DNA from: Leptospira sp. WS39.C2
GTDB taxonomy: Bacteria; Spirochaetota; Leptospiria; Leptospirales; Leptospiraceae
Assembly (NCBI RefSeq): GCF_040833965.1
Contig: NZ_CP162144.1
Coordinates: 1-64,000 of the forward strand
Length of the DNA: 64,000 nucleotides
Direction: 5' to 3'
The notes under the pieces: generated by a model
The model's input: only the letters and a program-made list of their open reading frames with translations
The model's database searches: none
Told to the model about the DNA's origin: nothing
Part shown: in pieces, positions 36,898 through 48,106 of the stretch
Position numbering within the stretch: position 1 is the first letter of the stretch
Layout: every line of letters starts with the position of its first letter
Made by a program: the position numbers and the translations under genes

Positions 36898-39800
36898 TTG
36901 CCAATACATTACTTTGCAGGATTACATCTGCATGAAATCACATCGGAACTTACAAAACAAATAAAAAAAGAACAAAAAGAAAATCCACTGAGTAGGCCAG
37001 TGGTGGTGGTTCCGAACACCAATCTGATTCCATGGCTTAAATTAAATTTACCAAAATACGATGACTCACATCTCTCAATCAATATTGAATTTACATTTCT
37101 CGAAAAAGCTATCTTAAAATGCATATTCAATTCGATGAATATACCGATTTGGTCGGAGTCGGAAGAATTTTATGATTATGAATCCTTTAGAAAAGATTGT
37201 TTTACCTATTTATACGAAAATAAAGAAACCTTATTTGAAAAAAATCCAGAAATCAAAAAATACCTCTCTGAAATTCCGAAAATTTATTATTTATCCGACT
37301 TATTAACTAAATACTTCAAAGATTACGAACTAAATCGATCAGATTGGATCAATCAGTGGTTAGGTGCAACAGATATAAAAACAAATATAAATGCGTCTCT
37401 TCTTGATGATCCATATTGGAACTTAGAAAAAGAGATTTACCTTGGTATCATCACAAATCAAAAAAAGAATTTATTTTATTACCTCTCTAAAGGAAAAAAT
37501 TTACCTTTATCTGGAGATCTACACCTATTTTGTTTGTCGAATTTATCTGGGACATATATAGATTTTTTAAAATCAGCATCACTCTCTGAAAATTCTAAAT
37601 TTAATATTTATATCTACCAATTCCATAATGGCAAAGTACTAGGCCAAACAACAAACAAATTGAATCGTTCCCTTTCTAAGTTTGCAAAACCTCAATCTTA
37701 CTTGGCAAAGGAATTTGCTCGTGCTTCAGAGAAAAAAGAAACACCAATGTATTCAAGTGGAGGAATGTTACCCAAACTAAAATCTATTTTACTTGAGGAG
37801 AGGATCAAGGAAGAAAATTTCCTAAACGACCACACGGTGCGTGTTTGGAATGCACCTTCAACTTATAGAGAAATTGAATCCATAGCACATGATATCCTTT
37901 ATAAATTAGACAAAAGTAAAGGTGAATTAAGTTTACTTGATTTTGCAATACTTGTTCCCAATATGAATGAATATAAGTCTGCCATTGAATGGGTATTCAA
38001 TGGTGGTATTTATACAACAGAAAAAGAAACGGAAGTCCCTACACTCAAAAAACTACCGTATTCCATCTCTGATTTAGTCGCAAAGGATACGTCCTTAGTT
38101 TACAAAGCACTAACAACCATTTTTCAATGTTTCTTAAAAGAAAGAATAGATACTGAAGACTTAATCCATTTAATTCAAAACCCTTTGGTATATAACAATG
38201 GCTCAGCCAATGCAAATGAAGGAGTAACACAAATCATTCAATTACTAGATTCCCTTGGCTCTCTTTATGAAGAAAATACAGAAGAGAATCCTTACACAAT
38301 CTCTTTTGGATTAAAACGTGCCATGATTTCTGTATTAGCTGATGAAACAATTTCTTGGGAAAAATTGGGAATTGTAAATGAACCTGCTGCAGACGAACAA
38401 ACTATCATCACTTTAATGCATTTATGGAATCAAATCATAAACTTAAAGAATTTTTTTCAAGATGAAATCTTAAATGTTCCAACTACCGAAAGATTTCAAT
38501 TATTAGAAACTATGTTAAGTCAGTTCTTTAACTTCCAAGAAGAAACAGAACAAGAAAGAATATTCTATAGGCAATGGATAAAGGAAATCCAGAATTGGTG
38601 CGATACCAATTGGAATACCACAAAAGATCTTTTGCTTTTCATAAATATACAAACAGAAGAAATTTTTTCTAACATCCAAACCCAAAGAGGTAATTATCTT
38701 ACGGAGGGAATTACAGTCTCACTTTTACAACCAATGCGACCTATCCCGTTTTCACATATATACATTGTGGGATTAGGTGAAGGTAAATTCCCTGGAGCAA
38801 GGGATGTTTCAAGATTTAATCTTAGAAAAAATGATTACCAACCATGGGATCTAAACAGAATCGAAATTCAAGAATCCTTATTTTGGGAAACTATTTTATC
38901 AGCTGAAGACAGTATTACGTTTTCCTATGTTGGGAAAAATACTTTAGAAGATAAAGAATTTGAGCCATGTTCCAGTTTATTCGAAATTATGTTTGCAATG
39001 GGAATCAAAACAGCCACCGAAATTCCACTAACACCATATAGTCGATTTTACAACATGGAAATCTTACACTCTTATGATTACTCCAGAAATTTAAGGCAAT
39101 ATTCAAATTGGAATTTTACACTAACTAAGCCTAATTTTACAGAAGTGGAAGATCTTATTCCTTCTGATACTAATACCAATCAACCCAAGGAAATTTCGAT
39201 CGATGTTTTAACATATAGTTTTAGAAATCCTATCCTAAGACAGTTAAGAGAAAATTTAGGATATTTTTTAGAAGAAGATGAACCATCTTCGGAAGAACCA
39301 TTTTATTTCGATACTTTGGAACAGTTTTTATTCAAATCAAAATTTTTGCCTTTTTTCACTGAAACGTTGGTCAAAGAAAAAAACTGGCCATGGGATAAAG
39401 CCGCAATTGAACATAAATTAGCTGAGCTATCAAAAATTGCAGAACAAAAAGCGGAGTATCCTTATGGTACGTTCCATTTAGTAACTTCGGAAACACTATT
39501 AAATGAATTAATACAACTTTCTGAAACTTATCAGTCAATAAAAATGGATTTTTTTGCCAACCAAGATCACATAGAATATTTTGATTATGTTTCCATTGGC
39601 GACACTGGACTAAGAAAGGCAAAAAAAATACCAGCTTACCAAATGAATGAAACCCAATCGATCATCGGTGAATGGGAAAATATGATCTGTATAGGTGATA
39701 TATTTTATTGGTTCTATCCAAAAACAATATATGATAAACCAGAAAAAGGAAATGAGTTCATCAAAGACTATTTTGGGAAGATGATGGCTGTTTTTTTGAG

Positions 39801-40200
39801 TGCCTGTTTGTTTCGTTCGGTTGGCAAAAAACTGATTGTATTTCCAATCCTTTCAAAAAACAACTCTACTCTTGATTTTAGTATGTTGTCTGAAGAAAAA
39901 GCAAAAGAATACATTCAAAAATCTGTTTCTTACATTCATTCAGAATCACCTAAATACATCCCGAATGTTGCTTTGAATTTATTTTTTGCAAATTCCTATT
40001 CCAATCTCAATTTGTTTCAAACAGATATAGAGGAGATTGAATTTGCTTGGAAAGAATTTTTGGCTGAGGAATCAGAAACTGTATTAGAATTGGAAACAAA
40101 GGTAATGAAATTATCACCTTACACTAAAGAGTTATTAGAGAATTTTTCTATCAAAGAGGCACTTCCCCTACTCTTACCACTCCTTAAAAAAGGATTTTAA
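36898..40200 (+). CDS. recC: Exodeoxyribonuclease V subunit gamma (RecC)
   Basis: A 1,100-residue RecC subunit, the scaffold of RecBCD that recognises Chi and holds the split DNA strands. The N-terminus (FAGLHLHEITSELTKQI ... PVVVVPNTNLIPWLK) and central HTVRVWNAPSTYREIESIAHDILYKL and VSLLQPMRPIPFSHIYIVGL are typical RecC. The start is a TTG with AAGGG seven bases upstream. The gap to recB is 3 bases. E. coli RecC is of similar length. A chi site for this lineage is not known to me. Confidence 0.92.
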   Translation: MPIHYFAGLHLHEITSELTKQIKKEQKENPLSRPVVVVPNTNLIPWLKLNLPKYDDSHLSINIEFTFLEKAILKCIFNSMNIPIWSESEEFYDYESFRKDCFTYLYENKETLFEKNPEIKKYLSEIPKIYYLSDLLTKYFKDYELNRSDWINQWLGATDIKTNINASLLDDPYWNLEKEIYLGIITNQKKNLFYYLSKGKNLPLSGDLHLFCLSNLSGTYIDFLKSASLSENSKFNIYIYQFHNGKVLGQTTNKLNRSLSKFAKPQSYLAKEFARASEKKETPMYSSGGMLPKLKSILLEERIKEENFLNDHTVRVWNAPSTYREIESIAHDILYKLDKSKGELSLLDFAILVPNMNEYKSAIEWVFNGGIYTTEKETEVPTLKKLPYSISDLVAKDTSLVYKALTTIFQCFLKERIDTEDLIHLIQNPLVYNNGSANANEGVTQIIQLLDSLGSLYEENTEENPYTISFGLKRAMISVLADETISWEKLGIVNEPAADEQTIITLMHLWNQIINLKNFFQDEILNVPTTERFQLLETMLSQFFNFQEETEQERIFYRQWIKEIQNWCDTNWNTTKDLLLFINIQTEEIFSNIQTQRGNYLTEGITVSLLQPMRPIPFSHIYIVGLGEGKFPGARDVSRFNLRKNDYQPWDLNRIEIQESLFWETILSAEDSITFSYVGKNTLEDKEFEPCSSLFEIMFAMGIKTATEIPLTPYSRFYNMEILHSYDYSRNLRQYSNWNFTLTKPNFTEVEDLIPSDTNTNQPKEISIDVLTYSFRNPILRQLRENLGYFLEEDEPSSEEPFYFDTLEQFLFKSKFLPFFTETLVKEKNWPWDKAAIEHKLAELSKIAEQKAEYPYGTFHLVTSETLLNELIQLSETYQSIKMDFFANQDHIEYFDYVSIGDTGLRKAKKIPAYQMNETQSIIGEWENMICIGDIFYWFYPKTIYDKPEKGNEFIKDYFGKMMAVFLSACLFRSVGKKLIVFPILSKNNSTLDFSMLSEEKAKEYIQKSVSYIHSESPKYIPNVALNLFFANSYSNLNLFQTDIEEIEFAWKEFLAEESETVLELETKVMKLSPYTKELLENFSIKEALPLLLPLLKKGF

Positions 40201-40203
40201 CGA

Positions 40204-43200
40204 ATGGACCATCCTTTAAGTAAACAAAAACAATTCATAGAAGCATCAGCAGGTACAGGAAAAACACATTTAATCATGAAAATGTTAGGTGATGTTATGA
40301 CCCATGATGTAACAAATAAAATTAAAGAAAATAGACTACTCAACTTTTTAATTTTGACATTTACTGAAAAAGCTGCTGGAGAATTAAAAACCAGGCTTAA
40401 ATTTAAAATCTTAGAACTTTATGACCAAGGGAAAAATCCAGAATATTATCATTACCTTAGGGACTTAGATCAAATCACTATTTCCACCATTCATGGATTT
40501 TGTAATATGATTTTGTCAGAATACCCCGTCGAAACACAAAGTAATCCAAATGTACGTCTTATATCAAATGAAGAATTGGTTAAGAGAAAATTTTATGATT
40601 TAAAAAGAAAAGAATGGGGCAGAAGGGACAAAGATACATTAGCAAATGATATCCTCATTTCGAATCTCTTTAAAAAAGAAGATCTAATCATTTACACAAC
40701 TAATAAACTTTTGGCTGACACAAAAAATTATGAATTCCCAAAATTTTTATCAATTCATGAATGTTTAGAGTCAGCTATAAACCTCGAACTTGAAACTCAA
40801 ATAATAGAAATTTGCGACACACTGGCTGGACCTATTGGAGATTCCATTTTCAAACAAGGGAATAAAAGTACGATCCAGAAATGGATGGACAATTGGTTTG
40901 AACTTCGATCATTTGCAATGGCGATTCAAAACCGCGATATAAAAACATTAACGGATCAAATCAAAAAAATCTCAAAACTTAGCCGATCAATAGACAAAGA
41001 AGAAGGATCTGGTTTCCAATATTTTCTCTTATTAGGAAAGACAGTAGCAAAAAATCTAAATGAAGAAACGAAATCATTTCAAAGTAAACTTAATAGAACT
41101 GTTTCCTTTTTGAATGAAACTTTCCCGTTAAACCAACTCGATTTTAAAGGATCAATTTTTCTACAAGACACAGTTGGAATGTTATTGTCGGAAACAAAAT
41201 CTATATTTGAAGAAAGTGAATTTTTAACTTATGATCAAATGATTTTGAAAGTTTATGATTGTATTGTTCGAAATCCAAACCAAACATTGATCCAATCAAT
41301 CAAAGAAAGATTCAATGTCTGCATATTAGATGAATTCCAAGATACAGACAAAAACCAGTACCAAATATTCAAAACTTTATTTTTGGAACAAAACTCCAGC
41401 TCACGAATGTTATTTTGTATCGGAGATCCAAAACAAAGTATTTATGGATTCCGTGGAGCGGACATTGGAATTTATTTGGAAGCATCAAAAGACTTTGAAG
41501 GCTCCAAATCGACATTGGAAACTAATTATCGTTCAACGAAAGAGTTAATAGCTGGGTTAAATTTTCTTTTTTATGATGATACTAAAGAATTCGGTGCAAC
41601 TCATTTTTTCCCAATTGAAGAACCAGGATCAAAAAAGGAAAACTATTTGTACAAAATAGTTTCTGCACCGGATCCAGCAGATATTAAGTACAAATATAGT
41701 GACCCGAACGAATCGGCGATTCATATATTTAATTTTGAAGAACGTTTCAGTAACCTCAATAAAACCAAAAACATTTGGGCAGAAACAATCAAAAATGAAA
41801 TCTTAAACATCAAAAACACAACTACCACAATTCCATATCATAAAAAAGGAGAACCCAACCTACTTCAAATTAAACTGAAAGATATCGCAATCCTTTGTGG
41901 GAATAAAAAAGAAACAGAATTAGTAGAAGCTAATTTAACAAAAGCTGGGATTCCTTGTTCTATTTACAAACAAAGAGGGATCTACCAATCCAGAGAAGCA
42001 GATCAAATCGAAAATCTTCTAGAATGTTTGCTGAGTACCAACTCTTCTCAAAGTTATAAGAGAATACTTTTCTCAGACATCTTTTGCATCCAACCAAATG
42101 ATATAAACAAATTTGATGAACATTCTATTGATTCTTATGAAAAATCTCTAATTGATAAGTGGCAAAGACTCATCAGAGACAATCGTTTTGCAACATTCTT
42201 TCGTTCAGTAATGGATGAGACAAAATTATTTTGGAAAGAAGGAGCAAATACACTTGAATGGGAAAGGAAACGAACAAACATTCGTCAAATTTTCCAAAAA
42301 CTGATCGAAGTGCAGATGGAGACAAATTGTAACCTTGAAGAATTATTATCCAGTTTACGACAATTAAAGCAGAAAAAACACTCGCCGGAAGAAGAACCAC
42401 TCTTTGACAGAGAAACAGAAGCAGATGCAGTTCAAATTCTAACAATCCATGCATCAAAAGGATTAGAATGGCCTGTTGTATTCCTATTTTATTTTGGAAG
42501 TCGTTCTCCCAACTTAACAAATTATGAATTTCCAATTGAGATAAACAAAAATGCAGTTATCGATAGAAAATGGATTCTAAGTTTATGGAATGCTAATTCC
42601 GACAAAGAAGATGAATCCAAACATTTTCTAAATGAACAGAAACGATTGTTATATGTTGCATTAACAAGGCCAAATTTGCGACTTTATCTTCCAAAAATAA
42701 TTTGGGGAACAACTAAAAAAGAAGACTCCATTCCAAACACTGGTTACAGTAAAATTCTATATCCAGAACTTTTGAGAATACAAAACAAAACTTCTGAAAA
42801 CATAGATTTCAAAAACTATTTTGTTTTCCGTTCCCCTAATGATTTTAAATCGAATGAAAATTTCAACAAAGAATCGGAAGCAAAAGTTAGTGATCAAAAA
42901 ACACCCTCCCCTATCCTTTATCCTTCAGAAATCAAAATAGGCAGAGTTCTTTTACAACATAGTTATACAAGTTTACAATCTAATGAAAAAAACTTACAAA
43001 TTGTACAAAATGGCCAAGAAAAGGAAATAGAAGAAACACAAGAAATTGTAGCAGATATAAACCTTCAACAATTGCCATCAAGTGCAATGGTCGGGAATTT
43101 CCTTCACAACATCTTGGAGCTCTCTGATTTTTCCATTTATGAATTGAGTTTGGAAGAATTAATAAAAAATAAAGCCTGGAAATGGGCTTATGAAAATTCT

Positions 43201-43824
43201 TTTTCTCGTTACCCAATTGATACTTCAAACCTTGAAATAAATACCGAATCCACTGTCGCAACTTTATTAAAAAGTGCAATGATGGCTACACTCATACTAG
43301 CCGATGGTAATGAATTGAAATTAAGCGAACTAAAAGAAGAAGAAAAATCTTCTGAATTAAAGTTTCATCTCTTACTACAAAAATTATTACTTGAAAGTGG
43401 TGCAACTTTAACAGAAGGATTTGAACATTATTTAAAAGGTGCAATTGATTTGGTATTTATCAAAAACAATAAATTCTATATTGTTGATTATAAATCCAAT
43501 TTATTACCTAACCATGACTATAGTAAAAGTGCCGTAGAGCACGCTGTCCGTGAAAAGGGTTATTTATTCCAAAAGTCAGTTTATTCGTTCATCCTATTCG
43601 AATACTTAAAATCACTTTTTGGAGCCGAAGTAGCATTACAAAAATTTGGTGGTGTTTTCTATTTATTTTTGAGAGGGATGAATGGCAAAAATCAAACTGG
43701 AATTTATTCAGACTTAAAACTTTCTGAAAACGATTGGACATTGCAAGATTTCGAATCAATTAAAAAAGAAGTTATGGTTTATATTAGAAATGCATCTGAT
43801 CATTTAGAAAAGGTTTATTCATGA
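40204..43824 (+). CDS. recB: Exodeoxyribonuclease V subunit beta (RecB)
   Basis: A 1,206-residue SF1A helicase-nuclease. Walker A is ASAGTGKTH (14-22); other helicase motifs include LILTFTEKAAGELKTRL, CILDEFQDTDKNQYQIF and GDPKQSIYGFRGAD, then TIHASKGLEWPVVFL and LLYVALTRP. The C-terminal nuclease has D1082 (GAIDLVF) and D1095-Y-K1097 (VDYKSN), so the exonuclease is intact. It overlaps recD by 4 bases. Confidence 0.95.
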   Translation: MDHPLSKQKQFIEASAGTGKTHLIMKMLGDVMTHDVTNKIKENRLLNFLILTFTEKAAGELKTRLKFKILELYDQGKNPEYYHYLRDLDQITISTIHGFCNMILSEYPVETQSNPNVRLISNEELVKRKFYDLKRKEWGRRDKDTLANDILISNLFKKEDLIIYTTNKLLADTKNYEFPKFLSIHECLESAINLELETQIIEICDTLAGPIGDSIFKQGNKSTIQKWMDNWFELRSFAMAIQNRDIKTLTDQIKKISKLSRSIDKEEGSGFQYFLLLGKTVAKNLNEETKSFQSKLNRTVSFLNETFPLNQLDFKGSIFLQDTVGMLLSETKSIFEESEFLTYDQMILKVYDCIVRNPNQTLIQSIKERFNVCILDEFQDTDKNQYQIFKTLFLEQNSSSRMLFCIGDPKQSIYGFRGADIGIYLEASKDFEGSKSTLETNYRSTKELIAGLNFLFYDDTKEFGATHFFPIEEPGSKKENYLYKIVSAPDPADIKYKYSDPNESAIHIFNFEERFSNLNKTKNIWAETIKNEILNIKNTTTTIPYHKKGEPNLLQIKLKDIAILCGNKKETELVEANLTKAGIPCSIYKQRGIYQSREADQIENLLECLLSTNSSQSYKRILFSDIFCIQPNDINKFDEHSIDSYEKSLIDKWQRLIRDNRFATFFRSVMDETKLFWKEGANTLEWERKRTNIRQIFQKLIEVQMETNCNLEELLSSLRQLKQKKHSPEEEPLFDRETEADAVQILTIHASKGLEWPVVFLFYFGSRSPNLTNYEFPIEINKNAVIDRKWILSLWNANSDKEDESKHFLNEQKRLLYVALTRPNLRLYLPKIIWGTTKKEDSIPNTGYSKILYPELLRIQNKTSENIDFKNYFVFRSPNDFKSNENFNKESEAKVSDQKTPSPILYPSEIKIGRVLLQHSYTSLQSNEKNLQIVQNGQEKEIEETQEIVADINLQQLPSSAMVGNFLHNILELSDFSIYELSLEELIKNKAWKWAYENSFSRYPIDTSNLEINTESTVATLLKSAMMATLILADGNELKLSELKEEEKSSELKFHLLLQKLLLESGATLTEGFEHYLKGAIDLVFIKNNKFYIVDYKSNLLPNHDYSKSAVEHAVREKGYLFQKSVYSFILFEYLKSLFGAEVALQKFGGVFYLFLRGMNGKNQTGIYSDLKLSENDWTLQDFESIKKEVMVYIRNASDHLEKVYS

Positions 43825-45623
43825 AATTAGTAAACAATGCCATACTTTCCTTTGCAAAATCACTTCAGATTTCGTATCCAAATTGGGACCAATCTACTAT
43901 AAATACAATATCAGAACTTATGCAACAAACTTTGTCAGGGGATTTATATGTAACCATCACCGATTTAACTTTGGTCAACCATATCAGAGATAAATTTCCA
44001 TTCGTTGTGGAAACAGTTAACTCTGAAAACAGAGTTTATCTTCAGAAAAGTTATTCTGAAAAAGTAAAATTTGAAAATCAATTTAAATCATTTTTAGATT
44101 ATAAAACGACCCACAGACAAACAGATAATTTAAATGGGGGAAATTTATCTGCTCTCATTGAAACATTAGAAAAAGAAGCAAAGGTTTCCTTAGCTGAAGA
44201 ACAAAAAAAAACTATTTCAGATGTCATTCAATCAAATTTTAGAATCATCTCTGGTGGGCCCGGTACTGGGAAAACAACCGTTGTTTCTTTCATTCTAAAA
44301 TCATTAGAAAGATTAAAATTACTTCCAGAAAACGAAAGAGTCGCACTTGTGGCACCTACTGGTAGAGCCTCCCAACGACTAACCGAATCAATTCAAAAAA
44401 ACTTAGAAAAATTTCCAAACCATCAAACCGATGTTAAAAAATTCAGAGGTCAAACCATTCATCATTTGTTAAAAATAAATCCAACAAACAACCAATCGAA
44501 GTATGGAGAAAAACGTTACCTCCCTTATGATTTGATCATCATAGATGAAACATCAATGGTTGATTTGAAATTAATGAATTTATTTTTTTCTGCTATTCAT
44601 TTTGATACGCAAATTATATTACTGGGAGACCCCAATCAACTTCCTTCCGTTGGACAAGGGGAAGTTTTAACAGACTTGATTTTCACTTTAAAAAAGAAAA
44701 AAGATTTTTTATCAGAACTGACCAAAAACCATCGTTTCTCCGATCAATCCGAGTTTAGTATTTTTGCAGAAGCAGTGAAAACTTCGTTTGATCAAGATGA
44801 GAAAACTATCAATTTTCCGAAACCAACTCTGATTTCAAAATCAGATTGGAAGTCAGAAAAAGATTTTGTTTGGTTACAAGGTGATCGAACAAACAAAAAA
44901 GACGATAAGGGACAAAATCAAATATTGGATTTTGAACAAGATAGTTTAGTAGAATTCCTTTGGGATGAACTATTTTTACCAACGGCAATGTATACTTCAA
45001 AATTGAATTGGAATTCAGAAGACTTAAAAGTTCCACTGAACAAAGTTAAATTTGAAACCTTGATCAATGATTACCGATGTTTAACGATCCTTAGAAATGG
45101 ATACTTTGGAATCGAATCCATCCAAAATCGAATATTGCAATTTGCGAAAAAATATATAACAAACAATTCCAATCAAACCCATCTGACCTATAAACATTTG
45201 TCAAAATCATTTTATTTTGAAGGGATGCCAATCATCATCAAAACGAACGATCAGATTCGAAAATTGTTTAATGGTGATATTGGCTTGGTAGTTAAAATTA
45301 ATAATGAACTACGAGCTGTATTTCCAATAGAAGAGAAATTATATTCTTTCGCTTTAGATACCTTACCAGACCATGAACCTGCTTTTTTCCTAACCATTCA
45401 TAAAAGCCAAGGCTCTGAATATAAATCCATATTTTTATACTTACCACCAATTGTTTCCTTTGATTCCTCTGAAGAAAATACAAACTCATTATTAAATCGG
45501 CGAATTTTATATACAGCTATTACACGAGCAAAAGAAAAAGTAATCCTTTTAGGCGATACGAATACTTGGGAATTTGGATTAAGCTCGTTTCGAAGGAGGT
45601 ATACAGGGATACAAATTTCCTAG
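43821..45623 (+). CDS. recD: Exodeoxyribonuclease V subunit alpha (RecD)
   Basis: A 600-residue SF1B 5'-3' helicase. Walker A is GGPGTGKTT with K151; LIIDETSMVDLKLM is Walker B; LGDPNQLPSVGQGEVL and LTIHKSQGSEYKSIFL (UvrD-like C-terminal motif) and ILYTAITRAKEKVIL follow. It completes the recC-recB-recD order seen in Proteobacteria. The ATG overlaps the recB stop, so translation is probably coupled. It converges with the TonB-receptor operon. Confidence 0.95.
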   Translation: MKLVNNAILSFAKSLQISYPNWDQSTINTISELMQQTLSGDLYVTITDLTLVNHIRDKFPFVVETVNSENRVYLQKSYSEKVKFENQFKSFLDYKTTHRQTDNLNGGNLSALIETLEKEAKVSLAEEQKKTISDVIQSNFRIISGGPGTGKTTVVSFILKSLERLKLLPENERVALVAPTGRASQRLTESIQKNLEKFPNHQTDVKKFRGQTIHHLLKINPTNNQSKYGEKRYLPYDLIIIDETSMVDLKLMNLFFSAIHFDTQIILLGDPNQLPSVGQGEVLTDLIFTLKKKKDFLSELTKNHRFSDQSEFSIFAEAVKTSFDQDEKTINFPKPTLISKSDWKSEKDFVWLQGDRTNKKDDKGQNQILDFEQDSLVEFLWDELFLPTAMYTSKLNWNSEDLKVPLNKVKFETLINDYRCLTILRNGYFGIESIQNRILQFAKKYITNNSNQTHLTYKHLSKSFYFEGMPIIIKTNDQIRKLFNGDIGLVVKINNELRAVFPIEEKLYSFALDTLPDHEPAFFLTIHKSQGSEYKSIFLYLPPIVSFDSSEENTNSLLNRRILYTAITRAKEKVILLGDTNTWEFGLSSFRRRYTGIQIS

Positions 45624-45640
45624 AAACAACTTCATTGTTT
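45624..45640. terminator. Possible weak bidirectional terminator
   Basis: AAACAA and TTGTTT form a 6-base stem with a 5-base loop between the convergent recD and TonB-receptor genes. The stem is AT-rich and there is no long T-run, so this is tentative. Confidence 0.25.
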
Positions 45641-48074
45641 AAGAATCTCCTTCCTTTAACTTCACTTCGCTGAAAGCAAATTTCCCATCTAATCCGAAAT
45701 AATAAAATTTTGGGCGTTGTGGGTTGTATTGTAAATCCCAAGCATCCAAAGCATTATCTACTCCAACAAACCATTGGAAGTGACCAAAAAATCTTTGTGA
45801 AAGTCTAAGATTCAAATTTGTATACGGATTTACCATCCTATACCCGTATGTTGGACTTACAGTACAATACGAAAGATTATTATCAGCACAATAGTCTGAT
45901 ACAACGGTTGGCAAAGTTCCGAGTGTATTTTGGATCATTGTTTGTGACTCTTGGTTGATCACAGTTTCCAACACATCAAAATTAGAAGGTAAATCAGGAT
46001 TACACCAAAACGGATTTTTAACACAGTAATAAGGTTGTTTTCCAAATACTACAGCAAAGATAGACAATGAAATTCCACTTGATTTTTCATCGACTCGCAC
46101 ACTAAAATTCCAACGATGTTTTCCTCTTCCCTCTAAAGGCAACTTCGTCAATTCATCTCTACTATCTGTGTAAGTATATCCCACACTTGTCGTAAGAATG
46201 TCTGTCATCCGAACATTAAGGGAAGTTTCAATACCTTGCGTCATAGCCTTTTGGTAGTTAGATGTTTGATACACCATCAGACCAGAGTTATCTCTAACTG
46301 GATTTGTTCGAAAACCGATAAGATTATCTACATTATTATGAAATAAATTGGAACTATACCAAATCCGTTTAGTAATGTCCCATTCCCAACCAAAATTATA
46401 ACTTCGCGATAATTCTGGTTTTAAATCAGAATTCCCTACAACACGATAACCTACTCCAGGGTTTAAAAAATTGAAGTATAAATCTTGGAAACTAGGTGCC
46501 CTATACCCTAAACCATTTGCGGCACGGAATCGAAATTGATCTGTTACATCATATCGTATCGCAAGTTTTGGCAACCACTCCCCTCCATAAATAGAATCAT
46601 GGTCATAACGTATTCCAGGAACTATTTGAATTCTCGGTTTATCAGAAACTCTCCATTCATCTTGGATGTAAAAAGCATTCCTAAAACGATATGCATTCCC
46701 ATTGATCGTCTGTCCTTTTGTTAATGTAGGATTAAAATCTTCAAAACAAATGTTTGGGTAAGTCCGTCGGCAATCAGGAGCTATTCTTGCAGAAGAAATT
46801 TGATCTTGGAGATTTTCTGCCCCAACAGATGTTATATGATTTTCTGAAAACTTATAATCAATTCTAGATCTAAATTCCGTTACAGCATTATCAGTTCTCT
46901 GTTGTGAATCTAAATCATCAGCTTTACGTTGGTCAGTAGTATACAAATCTTGAAATCTGGAATAATTGGCATTAAGATTTAAGTTAATTTTTTGAGATGC
47001 CGCCCAATCTACGTTAAAAGCACCCATAAAATCATGTGTTTTATTTCTCCTATCATATACTGTCCTAGGAAGAGTTGCATCAACTGCCGATTGGTCCAAA
47101 TGCCGATAATAAAATTGACCTGTCAATGTCAGTGAGTCTGTAGCTCGATAAACCGTTTTGTTCGATAGATTCATGTCCTGAAATGCACTTCCAGAAGTTG
47201 ATTCTAAAGGAGGAGTGTAACCTGGGAAACGAGTAGCCAAAATGTATTGGTTCACAAGTGGGATTTCGTTTGGGTAAGGATTATATCCAGGTGCAAGTGA
47301 CGCATAACGTCCATTTCGTGGTCCATTAGTGGCATCTGGAGTGAGGTCATAACCTTCCCCTTTATGCCATCCGACTGTAAACAAAGTAGAAAGTTTATCT
47401 GACTTGGCACCAACAGAAGCATAATTACGAAATTCCATATAAGGGCCAAAGTATCTTTCACTTCCAGAACCACCTAAAGATCGAAATTCTGCATAAAGTG
47501 GGTCTTGTGCTTCCTTCGTTATTATATTGATCACTCCCGCAATCGCATCAGAGCCATAAATTGCAGATGAAGCACCTTTTACAATTTCAATACGTTCAAT
47601 ATCTTCTACTTTGAATCGAGTAAGATCAATGGATCCACTAAATCGTCCGGTTGTCCTTTGGCCATCCACTAGAATCAAAACATTTTGAGCAGATAACCCT
47701 TGCAATCGAACAGTTTGACCTCTTTCCCCTGATTGTGCAGGCCTCACCTCAATACCAGGAACATTGCCTAACGTTTGTGATAAGTCCCTGGCACCCATAT
47801 CATCTATATCTTTTTTAGTGATCACTTCAGTGGTAATTGTTGAATCTTTTAGTAAATTTTTCCGCCTTGTGCCCGTTACAGTAATCATATTCGATCGATC
47901 CAATTTATCTAAATTCGGTTGTTCTCCACTGACTCCATGTTTCGGTTTTTCGTTTTTATTTGAACTTTTTGAGTTCAGATCTTTTTCTCCAGAAATCTCC
48001 GATAACGATTGTGGGTATAAGTTATTAAAGAAAATAAAACATACAACCAACCCGAAGAAAAAAAATCTGAACAT
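45639..48074 (-). CDS. TonB-dependent outer membrane receptor (probable heme receptor)
   Basis: About 811 residues from the ATG at 48074, where a signal peptide begins (RFFFFGLVVCFIFFNN); a GTG at 48122 would add 16 residues. The plug domain (~70-190) is typical: ITTEVITKKDIDDMGARDLS, GQTVRLQGLSAQNVLILVDG, DIERIEIVKGASSAIYGSDA, INIITKEA. The barrel has YRAPSFQDLY and GNSDLKPELS, counterparts of the YRAP/NPDL boxes of heme receptors, but no histidine lies between them. Neighbouring HmuY-like and HmuTUVS genes argue for heme. Confidence 0.88.
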   Translation of the reverse strand: MFRFFFFGLVVCFIFFNNLYPQSLSEISGEKDLNSKSSNKNEKPKHGVSGEQPNLDKLDRSNMITVTGTRRKNLLKDSTITTEVITKKDIDDMGARDLSQTLGNVPGIEVRPAQSGERGQTVRLQGLSAQNVLILVDGQRTTGRFSGSIDLTRFKVEDIERIEIVKGASSAIYGSDAIAGVINIITKEAQDPLYAEFRSLGGSGSERYFGPYMEFRNYASVGAKSDKLSTLFTVGWHKGEGYDLTPDATNGPRNGRYASLAPGYNPYPNEIPLVNQYILATRFPGYTPPLESTSGSAFQDMNLSNKTVYRATDSLTLTGQFYYRHLDQSAVDATLPRTVYDRRNKTHDFMGAFNVDWAASQKINLNLNANYSRFQDLYTTDQRKADDLDSQQRTDNAVTEFRSRIDYKFSENHITSVGAENLQDQISSARIAPDCRRTYPNICFEDFNPTLTKGQTINGNAYRFRNAFYIQDEWRVSDKPRIQIVPGIRYDHDSIYGGEWLPKLAIRYDVTDQFRFRAANGLGYRAPSFQDLYFNFLNPGVGYRVVGNSDLKPELSRSYNFGWEWDITKRIWYSSNLFHNNVDNLIGFRTNPVRDNSGLMVYQTSNYQKAMTQGIETSLNVRMTDILTTSVGYTYTDSRDELTKLPLEGRGKHRWNFSVRVDEKSSGISLSIFAVVFGKQPYYCVKNPFWCNPDLPSNFDVLETVINQESQTMIQNTLGTLPTVVSDYCADNNLSYCTVSPTYGYRMVNPYTNLNLRLSQRFFGHFQWFVGVDNALDAWDLQYNPQRPKFYYFGLDGKFAFSEVKLKEGDS

Positions 48075-48106
48075 ACGTTCTAAATAATGAAACGCTGAAA
48101 GAAATT

